Virus record (IMG/VR): IMGVR_UViG_3300006875_001953
Span: 1 to 28,633 of that record
From: a virus
Strand: one strand, 5' to 3'
Length of the DNA stretch: 28,633 nucleotides
The notes beneath the pieces were generated by a model, which did no database searches, had not been told where the DNA came from, and saw nothing but the letters and a program-made list of their open reading frames with translations. Both the position numbers and the translations under genes were made by a program. This document shows positions 1 to 6,189 of the stretch, one piece after another (the stretch's first letter is position 1; every line of letters starts with the position of its first letter).

Positions 1-1
1 T

Positions 2-1213
2 ACTGTTGCTACTCCACTCGGAACAAGTTATGGATATGAAGTTAATCTGCAGGCATTGCAAATGCTGATCGATGAAGCACGTCTCGAACGTCCCGCAGAA
101 TTTGATCTGTATGAGCTAGGCGCTGGTCTGCTAGTTGCAGCAATTGCAGTGGTAACGATCTGCTACCTAGGATATGGCATCGCTGGCCTGATCTTTGCTG
201 TACTTGCTGCTCTGCCGATCGGCGCAGGATTCTATCTGTTTAATCTGGGTATGCTTGCCGACTATACCTGGATCGTGGGCGCGTTGATTGCAAGCTGGGG
301 ATCTGCGCTGTTTATGCGCTTCGTGATGGAATTCAAGCTCAAGCAGCAAATCAAGAAGCAGTTCGAGACATACCTCTCACCGGATCAGGTCGCACAGCTG
401 CAGAAGAATCCCGATGCACTCAAGCTGGGTGGCGAGGAACGCGAGCTCTCGATTATGTTCACTGATGTCCGCGGATTCACCGCGATCTCTGAGCACTACG
501 GAAAGAACGTGCAGGGACTGACGCAGATTATGAACCGCTATATGACTGCAATGACGCGCTCGATCATTGAAAAGAAAGGCACACTTGACAAGTACATCGG
601 TGATGCTCAGATGGCATTTTGGAATGCGCCGCTTGATGATAGTTCTCATGCCATCCATGCCGTCGAGACAGGACTTGAAATGATGGGTAGCCTCAAAGCG
701 TTCAATGAAGAGATCGCAAGGGAAGGTGTGCCGGCATTCGGTATGGGATTGGGAATTAACACTGGTACTGTAGTCGTAGGCAATATGGGATCTGAGCAGC
801 GGTTCGACTACACCTGTCTAGGCGACCACGTCAATCTTGCTTCTCGCCTTGAGGGTCAGTCAAAACCGTACGGCGTCAAAATTGTGCTTGGACCAGTGAC
901 ACGAGAGAAGGTCAAGGATGTCTATCCTACGCTCGAGCTCGACTGCATTGCAGTGAAAGGCAAGAAAGAAGGCGTGAAGATCTACACTGTTTTCGATAAG
1001 GGTACTAGTACCTATTCTAGCAGCCATGACCATTTCTTGGAATACTACCGCGCACGCCAGTGGGACAAAGCGATTGCACTGGCAAAAGACCTTGCTACTC
1101 GGATGGATTTCATGGCTGGATACTATGAGATGATGATCGAACGAATCGAGTATCTGCGCGACAATGACCCGGGCGAACAGTGGGATGGCGTCTACAGAGC
1201 GACATCTAAGTAG
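2..1213 (+). CDS. Class III adenylate/guanylate cyclase with CHASE2-type sensor remnant and membrane helices (5' partial)
   Basis: Makes a cyclic nucleotide (probably cAMP) from an NTP at the inner membrane. The frame is open to the window edge, so the start lies upstream; a TTG at 56 is not the real start. The first residues (TPLG...Y.VNLQALQMLI) look like the end of an extracellular CHASE2 sensor. Counting from that TTG, three hydrophobic segments lie at about 23-40, 43-63 and 70-90, followed by the linker with YLSPDQV (about 106-112). The catalytic domain has metal-binding Asp137 (FTDVRGF) and Asp183 (YIGDA), and transition-state Asn260 and Arg264 (VNLASR). Base-selecting positions Lys179 and Thr253 favour ATP. 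The C-terminal tail with WDKA and a Trp-Asp-Gly-Val element is usual for bacterial enzymes of this type, so the part seen looks intact and active. Whether it belongs to the phage core or is a recent host acquisition cannot be decided here. Cyclase identity is very secure; the CHASE2 assignment is moderate. Confidence 0.93.
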   Translation, partial: TVATPLGTSYGYEVNLQALQMLIDEARLERPAEFDLYELGAGLLVAAIAVVTICYLGYGIAGLIFAVLAALPIGAGFYLFNLGMLADYTWIVGALIASWGSALFMRFVMEFKLKQQIKKQFETYLSPDQVAQLQKNPDALKLGGEERELSIMFTDVRGFTAISEHYGKNVQGLTQIMNRYMTAMTRSIIEKKGTLDKYIGDAQMAFWNAPLDDSSHAIHAVETGLEMMGSLKAFNEEIAREGVPAFGMGLGINTGTVVVGNMGSEQRFDYTCLGDHVNLASRLEGQSKPYGVKIVLGPVTREKVKDVYPTLELDCIAVKGKKEGVKIYTVFDKGTSTYSSSHDHFLEYYRARQWDKAIALAKDLATRMDFMAGYYEMMIERIEYLRDNDPGEQWDGVYRATSK

Positions 1214-1214
1214 A

Positions 1215-1275
1215 TCAACGACTTACGTAACTTTCTTTCCTGTACTTTTAGCTCAAGGTATGTAGTGTAGTGATA
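1215..1275 (+). promoter_or_regulatory. Leaderless-type phage promoter, copy 1
   Basis: An upstream box TCAACGACTTA (1215-1225) is followed by a T-rich tract, a -35 TGTACT (1241-1246), a 16-base spacer and a -10 TAGTGT (1263-1268). Only 7 bases separate the -10 from the ATG at 1276, so the predicted transcript starts at or next to the start codon. The same arrangement recurs before the genes at 1594, 1912 and 2307. No Shine-Dalgarno sequence is present. Confidence 0.6.
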
Positions 1276-1530
1276 ATGAAACTGCACTACTTTACCTCGG
1301 ATCAATTCAAGTGGAAGGGTACTCACGGTACTGCTAAGATTAGTGATATACTGAGCAACCGTCACGAGAACATCAGCCGGTTTGCCATTACTTCTATTCG
1401 TACTGGACAAACTCGTTTCTACGAGATCGATACCAATGCGCCTGGGTATGAAGACGGATGGGACGGCGAATTCAAGTGCTATACCGACAATCTTTTCGAT
1501 GGTACTCGGATTACTATAGTGAACGACTGA
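1276..1530 (+). CDS. Small protein of unknown function (84 aa)
   Basis: The function is not recognised. The product is a small soluble protein rich in aromatic residues, starting MKLHYFTSDQFKW and ending in a short beta-like tail (TRITIVND). There is no signal peptide or membrane segment. A GTG at 1270 is in frame, but the ATG at 1276 is chosen because it sits at the same distance from the -10 box as the starts of the neighbouring genes. It is the first of four consecutive single-gene units with related promoters, which suggests an early-expressed accessory protein, perhaps acting on the host. That role is inferred from position only. Confidence 0.7.
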   Translation: MKLHYFTSDQFKWKGTHGTAKISDILSNRHENISRFAITSIRTGQTRFYEIDTNAPGYEDGWDGEFKCYTDNLFDGTRITIVND

Positions 1531-1533
1531 TAG

Positions 1534-1593
1534 TCAGTTACTTACGTAACTTTCTTTCCTGTACTTTTTGAGCCATTTGTGTAGGATATTGCC
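1534..1593 (+). promoter_or_regulatory. Leaderless-type phage promoter, copy 2
   Basis: A diverged upstream box (TCAGTTACTTACG, from 1534) is followed by -35 TGTACT (1560-1565), a 16-base spacer and -10 TAGGAT (1582-1587), then 6 bases to the ATG at 1594. The stretch from the -35 to the ATG is almost identical to copy 3. AGGA inside the -10 could also act as a Shine-Dalgarno if transcription began further upstream. Confidence 0.62.
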
Positions 1594-1848
1594 ATGATGA
1601 ATGCTAAGCAACTTGCCGCTCGTACTAATGTCGTGACATCCTTTGTCTCTAAATCTTGGATGACTGACGGTACGCGAACTGTAGTTCAGTTTTTGCCGCG
1701 CGAAAAGCAAGTTATTGGACAGACACAAACTCGCGAGCGCGAGATCATCGCTAGCTCGGTCTTGCCCGTCAAAGAAGACGACTGGGCGTTGCTCTACAAA
1801 GTTTTTGCAACTAACACGAGTTTTGAGCGTTGGGAGATGTCCTACTGA
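1594..1848 (+). CDS. Small protein of unknown function (84 aa)
   Basis: The function is not recognised. It begins MMNAKQLAARTNVV, has a Ser/Thr-rich first half and a more acidic second half ending RWEMSY. No membrane segment, signal peptide or cysteine motif is visible. The tandem ATGATG leaves the start uncertain by one codon; the first ATG fits the promoter spacing. It is a single-gene unit between two nearly identical promoters. The equal-sized neighbouring units suggest it belongs to an accessory early-gene cluster. Confidence 0.68.
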   Translation: MMNAKQLAARTNVVTSFVSKSWMTDGTRTVVQFLPREKQVIGQTQTREREIIASSVLPVKEDDWALLYKVFATNTSFERWEMSY

Positions 1849-1851
1849 GCA

Positions 1852-1911
1852 TCAACGGGTTACGAACTTTTCTGTCCTGTACTTTTTGAGCCATTTGTGT
1901 AGGATATTGCT
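1852..1911 (+). promoter_or_regulatory. Leaderless-type phage promoter, copy 3
   Basis: The upstream box TCAACGGGTTA (1852-1862) lies 60 bases before the ATG. The -35 is TGTACT (1878-1883), the spacer 16 bases and the -10 TAGGAT (1900-1905), with 6 bases to the ATG at 1912. It shares about 36 consecutive bases with copy 2, so the pair may come from duplication or be maintained by recombination. Confidence 0.65.
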
Positions 1912-2202
1912 ATGATGAAAAACGAACTGAAGACTGTCAAGTACAATGGTGTCCGCTATCGCATCACGCGAAACAATGGCGTGGAGCTCGTACTTGTGCC
2001 GCGTCGTGCGAAGAATGACGACAAGAAAGTCACTGTAAAAATCTCCGATCTCTCCAAGCGTCTTCGCGACCGCCTCAAGGCTGGCAAGAACGCAACTGAT
2101 TACCACTACGTGCGTAGCGCGATGAACGGTGCTCTCGTCAAGGAAGACATTGCTACGCCGTACGGCTGCTCTGTGGGCGATGAGGCCTACTGGTGTAACT
2201 AA
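1912..2202 (+). CDS. Small basic protein of unknown function (96 aa)
   Basis: The function is not recognised. The N-terminal part reads as short beta strands (VKYNGVRYRITRNNGVELVLVPRR). A strongly basic amphipathic stretch follows (ISDLSKRLRDRLKAGKN), then an acidic C-terminus with two cysteines (YGCSVGDEAYWCN). The basic helix would suit nucleic-acid or protein binding, but no named domain is visible. The start is the first of two adjacent ATG codons, set by the promoter spacing. It is the third of the promoter-per-gene units. Confidence 0.7.
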   Translation: MMKNELKTVKYNGVRYRITRNNGVELVLVPRRAKNDDKKVTVKISDLSKRLRDRLKAGKNATDYHYVRSAMNGALVKEDIATPYGCSVGDEAYWCN

Positions 2203-2209
2203 TTGGTAG

Positions 2210-2306
2210 TCAACGGGTTAGAAAAACTTAGCGTGCCTGTTGGCTATCAACGGGTTACGCAACTTAAATAGCTTTACTTTTTGCTCAGAGTGTGTAGCAT
2301 AGTCTT
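2210..2306 (+). promoter_or_regulatory. Leaderless-type phage promoter, copy 4, with doubled upstream box
   Basis: The 11-base box TCAACGGGTTA occurs twice, at 2210-2220 and 2247-2257. The second copy lies 60 bases before the ATG, as in copy 3. The -35 is TTTACT (2273-2278), the spacer 16 bases and the -10 TAGCAT (2295-2300), with 6 bases to the ATG at 2307. No Shine-Dalgarno is present here, so this copy favours the leaderless reading over the alternative that AGGA in other copies serves ribosome binding. Confidence 0.6.
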
Positions 2307-2735
2307 ATGAAAATGATACTTGCGCTTCTTGCTCTGACGACCGCTGCGGCTGCTGCCGACCAGTCGCGTCTGATTGATGCGTTGATCCGCGTCGAGTCAA
2401 ATGGCAACGCCGCTGCGGTGGGCGACTCCGGCAAAGCTCTCGGCATTCTTCAGATCCATGCGATTACTGTCGCCGAGGCTAACCGCCTGTCTGGCAAGCA
2501 CTTTACGCATCGTGAGATGCTCGACCCTACTAAGGCGCGCGCTGTTGCCGAGATTGTGCTAAGCCATTACTCTAAACACATTAGCAAAACGACCGGCCGT
2601 GATGCGACCAACAAGGAATTGGCGTTCATCTGGAACGGTGGTGCGGGCGCATGGAAGCGAGTCGCCAATCCGGTGGCCGACGCCAAGCAGAAGAACCTCG
2701 AGAACTACTGGAACAAAGTTTCGCGGTCGCTGTAA
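2307..2735 (+). CDS. Secreted lytic transglycosylase-like endolysin
   Basis: Predicted to cut the glycan strands of peptidoglycan. Residues 1-17 form a short Sec-type signal peptide (one Lys, a hydrophobic core, then an Ala run before DQ), so export without a holin channel is possible. The mature 125-residue part has the SLT/lysozyme-like signature: catalytic Glu30 in IRVESNG, the GILQI strand (46-50) and the W-N-G-G turn (109-112). The size is that of a single compact SLT domain with no separate cell-wall-binding domain. The tail spike in this window lacks a lysozyme domain, so this is the only muralytic enzyme visible. It has its own leaderless-type promoter. Start fixed by that promoter; an in-frame ATG two codons later is less likely. 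Confidence 0.85.
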   Translation: MKMILALLALTTAAAAADQSRLIDALIRVESNGNAAAVGDSGKALGILQIHAITVAEANRLSGKHFTHREMLDPTKARAVAEIVLSHYSKHISKTTGRDATNKELAFIWNGGAGAWKRVANPVADAKQKNLENYWNKVSRSL

Positions 2736-2743
2736 ATCAAACA

Positions 2744-2938
2744 ATGAACGACTCACATCTTCAACCTCCCCAATCAGACATTGACTCTGCACTTAGAATT
2801 GAAAAGAGTGTGAAGCAAAATGAGCGAGCACACTATCTGGAATTCATGAACGATGTTCCGATGTCTGCTCGTAAGACACCAAGAGAATTGCGTGATGGTT
2901 GCATCTTGAGCCATCTTTTCGATCGGTCGAGGCAATAA
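2744..2938 (+). CDS. Small hypothetical protein (64 aa)
   Basis: The function is not recognised. The chosen ATG at 2744 begins MNDSHLQPPQSDIDSAL. A longer frame upstream only overlaps the endolysin gene in another frame, and that part reads as out-of-frame shadow. The product is hydrophilic and probably helical, with an acidic first half and a basic second half (SARKTPRELRDG). It starts 8 bases after the endolysin stop and its stop directly abuts the next start, so it is probably co-transcribed with both. Whether it helps lysis is unknown. Confidence 0.6.
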   Translation: MNDSHLQPPQSDIDSALRIEKSVKQNERAHYLEFMNDVPMSARKTPRELRDGCILSHLFDRSRQ

Positions 2939-3160
2939 TTGTTTACCGTGAAAGCAAAAACTAAAGTCGAGTACCGCCTTGAGTGGCGCGCAGTATGGCC
3001 TGAGCCAAGTTGGGAGCCAGCTGGCCGATTCGTCAATCCTGTCTCTATGAGAGAAGCAGTCAAGAAAATGATGAAAGATGGCAATAAAGTTCGCGTCACT
3101 AAGATAGTTTCTGAACGCACAATCCACACGCCCAAAGGTTGGAAAAACTCGCTAGAATAA
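2939..3160 (+). CDS. Small basic protein, TTG start with a real Shine-Dalgarno (73 aa)
   Basis: The function is not recognised. The frame begins with TTG at 2939, one base after the previous stop. A GAGG at 2929-2932 lies 6 bases upstream, one of the few convincing ribosome-binding sites in this part of the window, and it favours TTG over the GTG at 2948. The product is basic, with a Trp-rich stretch (EWRAVWPEPSWEPAGRF) and a Lys-rich middle (VKKMMKDGNKVRV). The alternating charged/hydrophobic pattern suggests a small beta-alpha fold. Its last codons overlap a late-promoter-like word. Confidence 0.62.
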   Translation: MFTVKAKTKVEYRLEWRAVWPEPSWEPAGRFVNPVSMREAVKKMMKDGNKVRVTKIVSERTIHTPKGWKNSLE

Positions 3161-3310
3161 ATACCTTTGTTCTGTGAAATGAGCCTACTTCTAGTAAGTA
3201 GATCAAGATATACGTTTCGGCCTTCGTTCACAAGATGACACTGTTGGCCTAGTTAACATAAAAAGATACTTCAACTCAGATTGAGGTAGGCTCATTTGAC
3301 AGAACTTTTT
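3156..3310 (+). ncRNA. Candidate structured RNA or inverted-repeat element in a gene-free gap
   Basis: Two arms of 20 bases (3169-3188 and 3286-3305) are reverse complements with one mismatch. The left arm starts GTTCTGTGAAATG, the right arm ends TTTGACAGAAC, and 97 bases lie between. Inside, CTACTT/AAGTAG (3185-3201) and CTCA/TGAG (3275-3285) form small hairpins, and GGCC occurs at 3219 and 3246. The right arm is followed by TTTTT. An AATAAATA word (3156-3163), one base off the T4 late promoter, would start RNA near the left arm. A small RNA, an attenuator, or a MITE-like insertion would all fit. No reading frame fills this gap. The structure is seen; the function is inferred. Confidence 0.45.
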
Positions 3311-3312
3311 GA

Positions 3313-3341
3313 TTTACATTCCGTGCCGTTTATGGCAGGAT
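3313..3341 (+). promoter_or_regulatory. Probable promoter for the 3349 gene, short leader
   Basis: TTTACA (3313-3318), a 17-base spacer and CAGGAT (3336-3341) are followed by 7 bases to the ATG at 3349. The geometry matches the four upstream leaderless promoters, but the TCAACG box is absent. AGGA here is also at workable Shine-Dalgarno distance (8 bases), so the leaderless reading is less certain than for copies 1 and 4. Confidence 0.45.
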
Positions 3342-3348
3342 CTACACT

Positions 3349-3639
3349 ATGACTAAGACTAAATACACTCGCGAGCAGTTGCTCAAAGTTCTTCGCGCCG
3401 GAGATCCGGTTGTTGTGACATTCACCAAGGTTGATGGAACTAAGCGAGATATGCGCTGCACGCTCAACGACATTCTCGTACCAGAGGATAAGCATCCGAA
3501 GGGCACAAAGCAGATCAAAGAGAATCTGGATGTCATTCGCGCTTACGATCTTGATTCAGATGGCTGGCGCTCGTTCCGTGTCGATTCTGTCACTGGTTAC
3601 ACGCCCGCGCCACTTGAAGTAAATCTGAACCTGATCTAA
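3349..3639 (+). CDS. WYL_2/DUF2693-like small phage protein (96 aa)
   Basis: Resembles the DUF2693 family (renamed WYL_2, Sm-like SH3 beta-barrel), common as a small protein in T4-like phages and of unknown role. Visible pattern: an N-terminal helix (YTREQLLKVLRAG), strands VVVTFTKVDGTKRDMRCTL, a loop with ILVPEDKHPKG, and a C-terminal VIRAYDLDSDGWRSFRVDSV, the usual closing strand pair. It heads a tight group that runs into the next gene after one base and on towards gp33-59-32. The family call rests on the recalled motif order, not on a search. Confidence 0.65.
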   Translation: MTKTKYTREQLLKVLRAGDPVVVTFTKVDGTKRDMRCTLNDILVPEDKHPKGTKQIKENLDVIRAYDLDSDGWRSFRVDSVTGYTPAPLEVNLNLI

Positions 3640-3640
3640 T

Positions 3641-4831
3641 ATGGCGCGCAAAGCAAAAGTTCCGAACACAAGCTACAAGATCCGCGCCATCGACACTCGG
3701 TATACAGGTGACGAGCCTGTCTGGGATGGCTGGGAGCGTTGGGATCTGGAGAAGTTCAAGAAAGAACGTTCTCGCGCATTCAATTTTTACAACTACTACT
3801 TGGATGCGGTGCAGACGAAAGGCGCTGTCTTTGAGTGGATGGAGCGCAACAGTTATTCTAAGGATGACATTGCTGCAGTAAAAGCTGCGCCCGACTATCT
3901 TCCGGGTATTACTGCTGGCACGTTGTGCATCTGTATGAACCGCGGTATGCCGGCGCTGCATCCTGAACTTGAAAACGAGCAACCTTCTGACGCAGCATTT
4001 GTCTCTGATGCACTGATCAAAGCGATTGCAGAAGGCCGGCGTGCTAAGCAGCCAGATACTGTGGCAGTAGATACTGCGCCAGCTATTTCGCCGATGCTTC
4101 TTCTGAAGGCCAAGGCGCAGCGCACAGTCATCATGGATCTTGATGTTCTGCTTGATGACTGGATGCGAACCAAGGGGCAGAAGGTGCGCCGCATCGATCT
4201 GTATGAGACGATGAACGGACACGATCTATCCGCCCTAGCTTGCCCGCTCGTTGAACGCTGGCTGACGCGGCAGCGCGATGAAATGGTTGCTGCGCGTGAC
4301 AAGACTGACCCCGATCTGGTTGAAGGCTATCGCTATCTGACAGGGCCTGAGCTGCGTGACCGCATCGATGCGACAGAACAGATGCTCGCTGATCTGAGCC
4401 GTTACTGCCATGCTGCAAAAGCAACTCGTGCACCGCGCAAGAAGCGTGCTAAGTCTGCAGACAAGCAGATCACCAAGCTCAAATACCGCAAAGAAGACAC
4501 CGAGTATAAGATTGCATCGATCAATCCGACACGAGTTGTTGGTGCATATCGTTTGCTAGCATTCAATACCAAGAAGCGTATGCTGCTTGACTATGTTGCT
4601 CAGTCAGCGGAAGGTTTCTCGATCAAGGGAACCTCGCTCAAGAACGTCGATGAAACTAATAGTCGTTGCACTCGTCTGCGAAAGCCTAACGAATTCCTGG
4701 AGGTTGTGCTGAATAATACCGCCAAGCAGATTGAAAAGGCCTGGGAAAAGCTGACTACGAAGGAAGGTAAACCCAAGGTACGAATCAATGAGGATGTAGT
4801 ACTGCTACGAGTCTTCGATAAGAAAGATTAA
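3641..4831 (+). CDS. Conserved T4-like phage protein of unknown function (396 aa)
   Basis: The function is not recognised. Three parts can be seen. Residues 1-190 are mixed charged, mostly helical, with aromatic runs (FNFYNYYLDAV). The middle (about 190-270) is helical and ends in a very basic linker (ATRAPRKKRAKSADK). The C-terminal 120 residues look like a compact domain (VVGAYRLLAFNTKKRML..., then SIKGTSLKNVDETNS and LRKPNEFLE). That C-terminal pattern is one I recall from hypothetical proteins of cyanophage-type and other large myoviruses. The basic linker would allow nucleic-acid contact. It starts one base after the previous stop, ahead of gp33-like and replication genes. Confidence 0.7.
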   Translation: MARKAKVPNTSYKIRAIDTRYTGDEPVWDGWERWDLEKFKKERSRAFNFYNYYLDAVQTKGAVFEWMERNSYSKDDIAAVKAAPDYLPGITAGTLCICMNRGMPALHPELENEQPSDAAFVSDALIKAIAEGRRAKQPDTVAVDTAPAISPMLLLKAKAQRTVIMDLDVLLDDWMRTKGQKVRRIDLYETMNGHDLSALACPLVERWLTRQRDEMVAARDKTDPDLVEGYRYLTGPELRDRIDATEQMLADLSRYCHAAKATRAPRKKRAKSADKQITKLKYRKEDTEYKIASINPTRVVGAYRLLAFNTKKRMLLDYVAQSAEGFSIKGTSLKNVDETNSRCTRLRKPNEFLEVVLNNTAKQIEKAWEKLTTKEGKPKVRINEDVVLLRVFDKKD

Positions 4832-4849
4832 TAGCTAATAGCTTTATCC

Positions 4850-4878
4850 TTTACAAGATTTAATCAAGGCTGTATTAT
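4850..4878 (+). promoter_or_regulatory. Sigma70-like promoter ahead of the gp33-59-32 group
   Basis: TTTACA (4850-4855), a 17-base spacer and TATTAT (4873-4878) make the closest match to a standard bacterial promoter in the window. Predicted transcription starts near 4885, about 15 bases before the ATG at 4900. Confidence 0.6.
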
Positions 4879-4899
4879 ATCATCTTGGAATCACAACTA

Positions 4900-5130
4900 A
4901 TGTTAGATAACATCTTAACTAAAACTACATTAACTCAACGAGTAGAAGAACTTGTTAAAGTTGAGAAGATGACTTACATCGAGGCAGTGCTACATATCTG
5001 CAATGAGCATCAGATCGATCCTGCCGATATTGGCAAGCTGATCGTGCCGTCGATTAAAGCTAAGATTGAAGCTGAAGGTATGGCATCTAATCTTCTTCCT
5101 AAGTCTAACTCGCTGAATAACTTTTTATGA
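4900..5130 (+). CDS. 33: gp33-like late-transcription coactivator (76 aa)
   Basis: In T4, gp33 bridges RNA polymerase and the gp45 sliding clamp and, with sigma factor gp55, turns on late promoters. This protein has the short-helical pattern I associate with cyanophage-type gp33: a helix with VEELVKVEKMTYIEAVLHICNEH, then DIGKLIVPSIKAKIEAEG, then a tail ending NNFL. A hydrophobic C-terminal tail is where gp33 binds the clamp. It is shorter than T4 gp33 (112 aa). The position just before gp59 and gp32 matches the T4 order. ATG 4900 is preferred; an in-frame TTG at 4885 would add five residues and lies at the predicted transcription start. The late promoters found elsewhere in the window support the assignment. 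Confidence 0.6.
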   Translation: MLDNILTKTTLTQRVEELVKVEKMTYIEAVLHICNEHQIDPADIGKLIVPSIKAKIEAEGMASNLLPKSNSLNNFL

Positions 5131-5321
5131 GCACAGAACAAACCGTAAACATTACCGCTAATCCCGATGGTTCGCTGGCCGCTACGCCCGCTAAGATTCC
5201 ACTGAAGTTTCGTCCTCGCCGCGGCCGCCATCCTGATGTTACGCCTGGCGCGTTTGGCAATGGCCGCAAGCACAATGGCATCAAGTACCGTCGTAGCTCC
5301 CTGATCCGTCGTTTTCAATGA
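5127..5321 (+). CDS. Small highly basic protein (64 aa)
   Basis: The function is not recognised. It overlaps the preceding gene by 4 bases (ATGA), typical of translational coupling. The second half is rich in Arg, Lys and His (KFRPRRGRHPDVTPGAFGNG and KYRRSSLIRRF) and probably disordered, which suggests RNA, DNA or ribosome binding. T4 encodes the DNA-binding protein DsbA in the same 33-59 neighbourhood, but no sequence similarity is evident to me. Confidence 0.62.
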   Translation: MSTEQTVNITANPDGSLAATPAKIPLKFRPRRGRHPDVTPGAFGNGRKHNGIKYRRSSLIRRFQ

Positions 5322-5569
5322 TGAAGGTCTACACACTCGATCAGAACGATCTGCAGAGGACCGGTCAAGCGGCCACCACTGCATTTCTGAATACGGCTCT
5401 GGCTGATAAAGTCATCACTCAGGAGCAATACAATGAACTCTCGAAGTACAGTATGATCTGCCATACCCCGAACGGATTCATTGAACGGCTGAAAACCGCC
5501 ATTGGATTCAACAAGGAAGAGAATGGGTATGAGAAGATCTACTGGACTTCGCATCAACTGACAAGGTAA
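5318..5569 (+). CDS. Small hypothetical protein between gp33-like and gp59 (83 aa)
   Basis: The function is not recognised. The start is one of two tandem ATG codons overlapping the previous stop, and its own stop shares a base with the gp59 ATG (TAATG), so translation of the cluster is coupled. It is mostly helical: LDQNDLQRTGQAATTAFLNTAL, then EQYNELSKYSMI, then a terminal EKIYWTSHQLTR. No metal-binding or membrane motif is seen. Its location makes a role in replication or late transcription plausible. Confidence 0.68.
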   Translation: MMKVYTLDQNDLQRTGQAATTAFLNTALADKVITQEQYNELSKYSMICHTPNGFIERLKTAIGFNKEENGYEKIYWTSHQLTR

Positions 5570-6189
5570 TGCAGCCTTGGGAGGCATATCAGATATATAC
5601 TGCGCTGAAGCTGCACTTTGAGTCCGAATCTTACGACGCCTTAAAGTACAACTTTAGAACTTCTGCTAGCCAGAAGTCGTTCCTTCAAAGACGGGATCGC
5701 TTTCACTTCGCCAAGCTGGCTAAGAAGTATCCCGAACAAAAAACTTTGGTTGACTTCCTAGTTGCTAACTTCTCTAAATGGGGACGCAGCACCTGGGCAG
5801 GCAACCTGCTCGATAACACGGGTGAAGAAGTATACCGAGACTGGCTCAAAAAGCGAGACTCGTTCACGTACTTCTTTACAAGTGAGGTCGACAAACTCGC
5901 TGACTATTGTGAGAAGAACTCGCTGACATTCGATCAATTATTTGCTCGCGATGGCACGAATCATCCTAAAATAGTCAAGCTTTTCGGTGAAAACGAAATC
6001 TCAAAAGAGACAATAACTGTCTTTGATGAGCTACTCAATTTTATGAAGCATCAGAACGTAACAGAGACGATCTTCTGGCCAGAATTTGAGAAGTCAATCC
6101 GAAAATACCGGCCCTTTCTCCGTCAAAACGTAGACATTAGTAAGTGCAAGTCTATTGTGCTGAAAAGGTTTGCAAACGGAGGACGCTAA
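5569..6189 (+). CDS. 59: gp59 helicase loader
   Basis: Loads the replicative gp41 helicase onto gp32-coated forked DNA during T4-type recombination-dependent replication. The length (206 aa) is close to T4 gp59 (217 aa). The N-terminal half shows the conserved pattern of an aromatic helix, then YDALKYNFRTS, then QKSFLQRRDRFHFAKLAKKY, matching T4 YDVIKYNW and YQKRRDKYFFQKLSEKY. The C-terminal helical half ends with an IRKYRPFL segment comparable to T4 LKAYRKIL. It lies immediately before gp32, its physical partner. Confidence 0.88.
   Translation: MQPWEAYQIYTALKLHFESESYDALKYNFRTSASQKSFLQRRDRFHFAKLAKKYPEQKTLVDFLVANFSKWGRSTWAGNLLDNTGEEVYRDWLKKRDSFTYFFTSEVDKLADYCEKNSLTFDQLFARDGTNHPKIVKLFGENEISKETITVFDELLNFMKHQNVTETIFWPEFEKSIRKYRPFLRQNVDISKCKSIVLKRFANGGR

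Noticed and set aside
2264-2272. CTTAAATAG as a late promoter before the endolysin
   Set aside because: Two mismatches to TATAAATA, and it lies inside the better-supported leaderless promoter module.
2651-2743. Upstream extension of the small gene ending at 2938
   Set aside because: This part overlaps the endolysin in another frame and reads as shadow; the ATG at 2744 gives a normal hydrophilic protein.
3169-3305. tRNA-like gene within the inverted-repeat gap
   Set aside because: The closing stem is 20 bp instead of 7, there is no T-loop consensus, and the D- and anticodon-arm geometry does not fit.
3590-4222. Minus-strand open frame of 210 codons over the 3641 gene
   Set aside because: Antisense to a well-supported conserved gene; the product is a Cys/His/Arg-rich mixture with no pattern.
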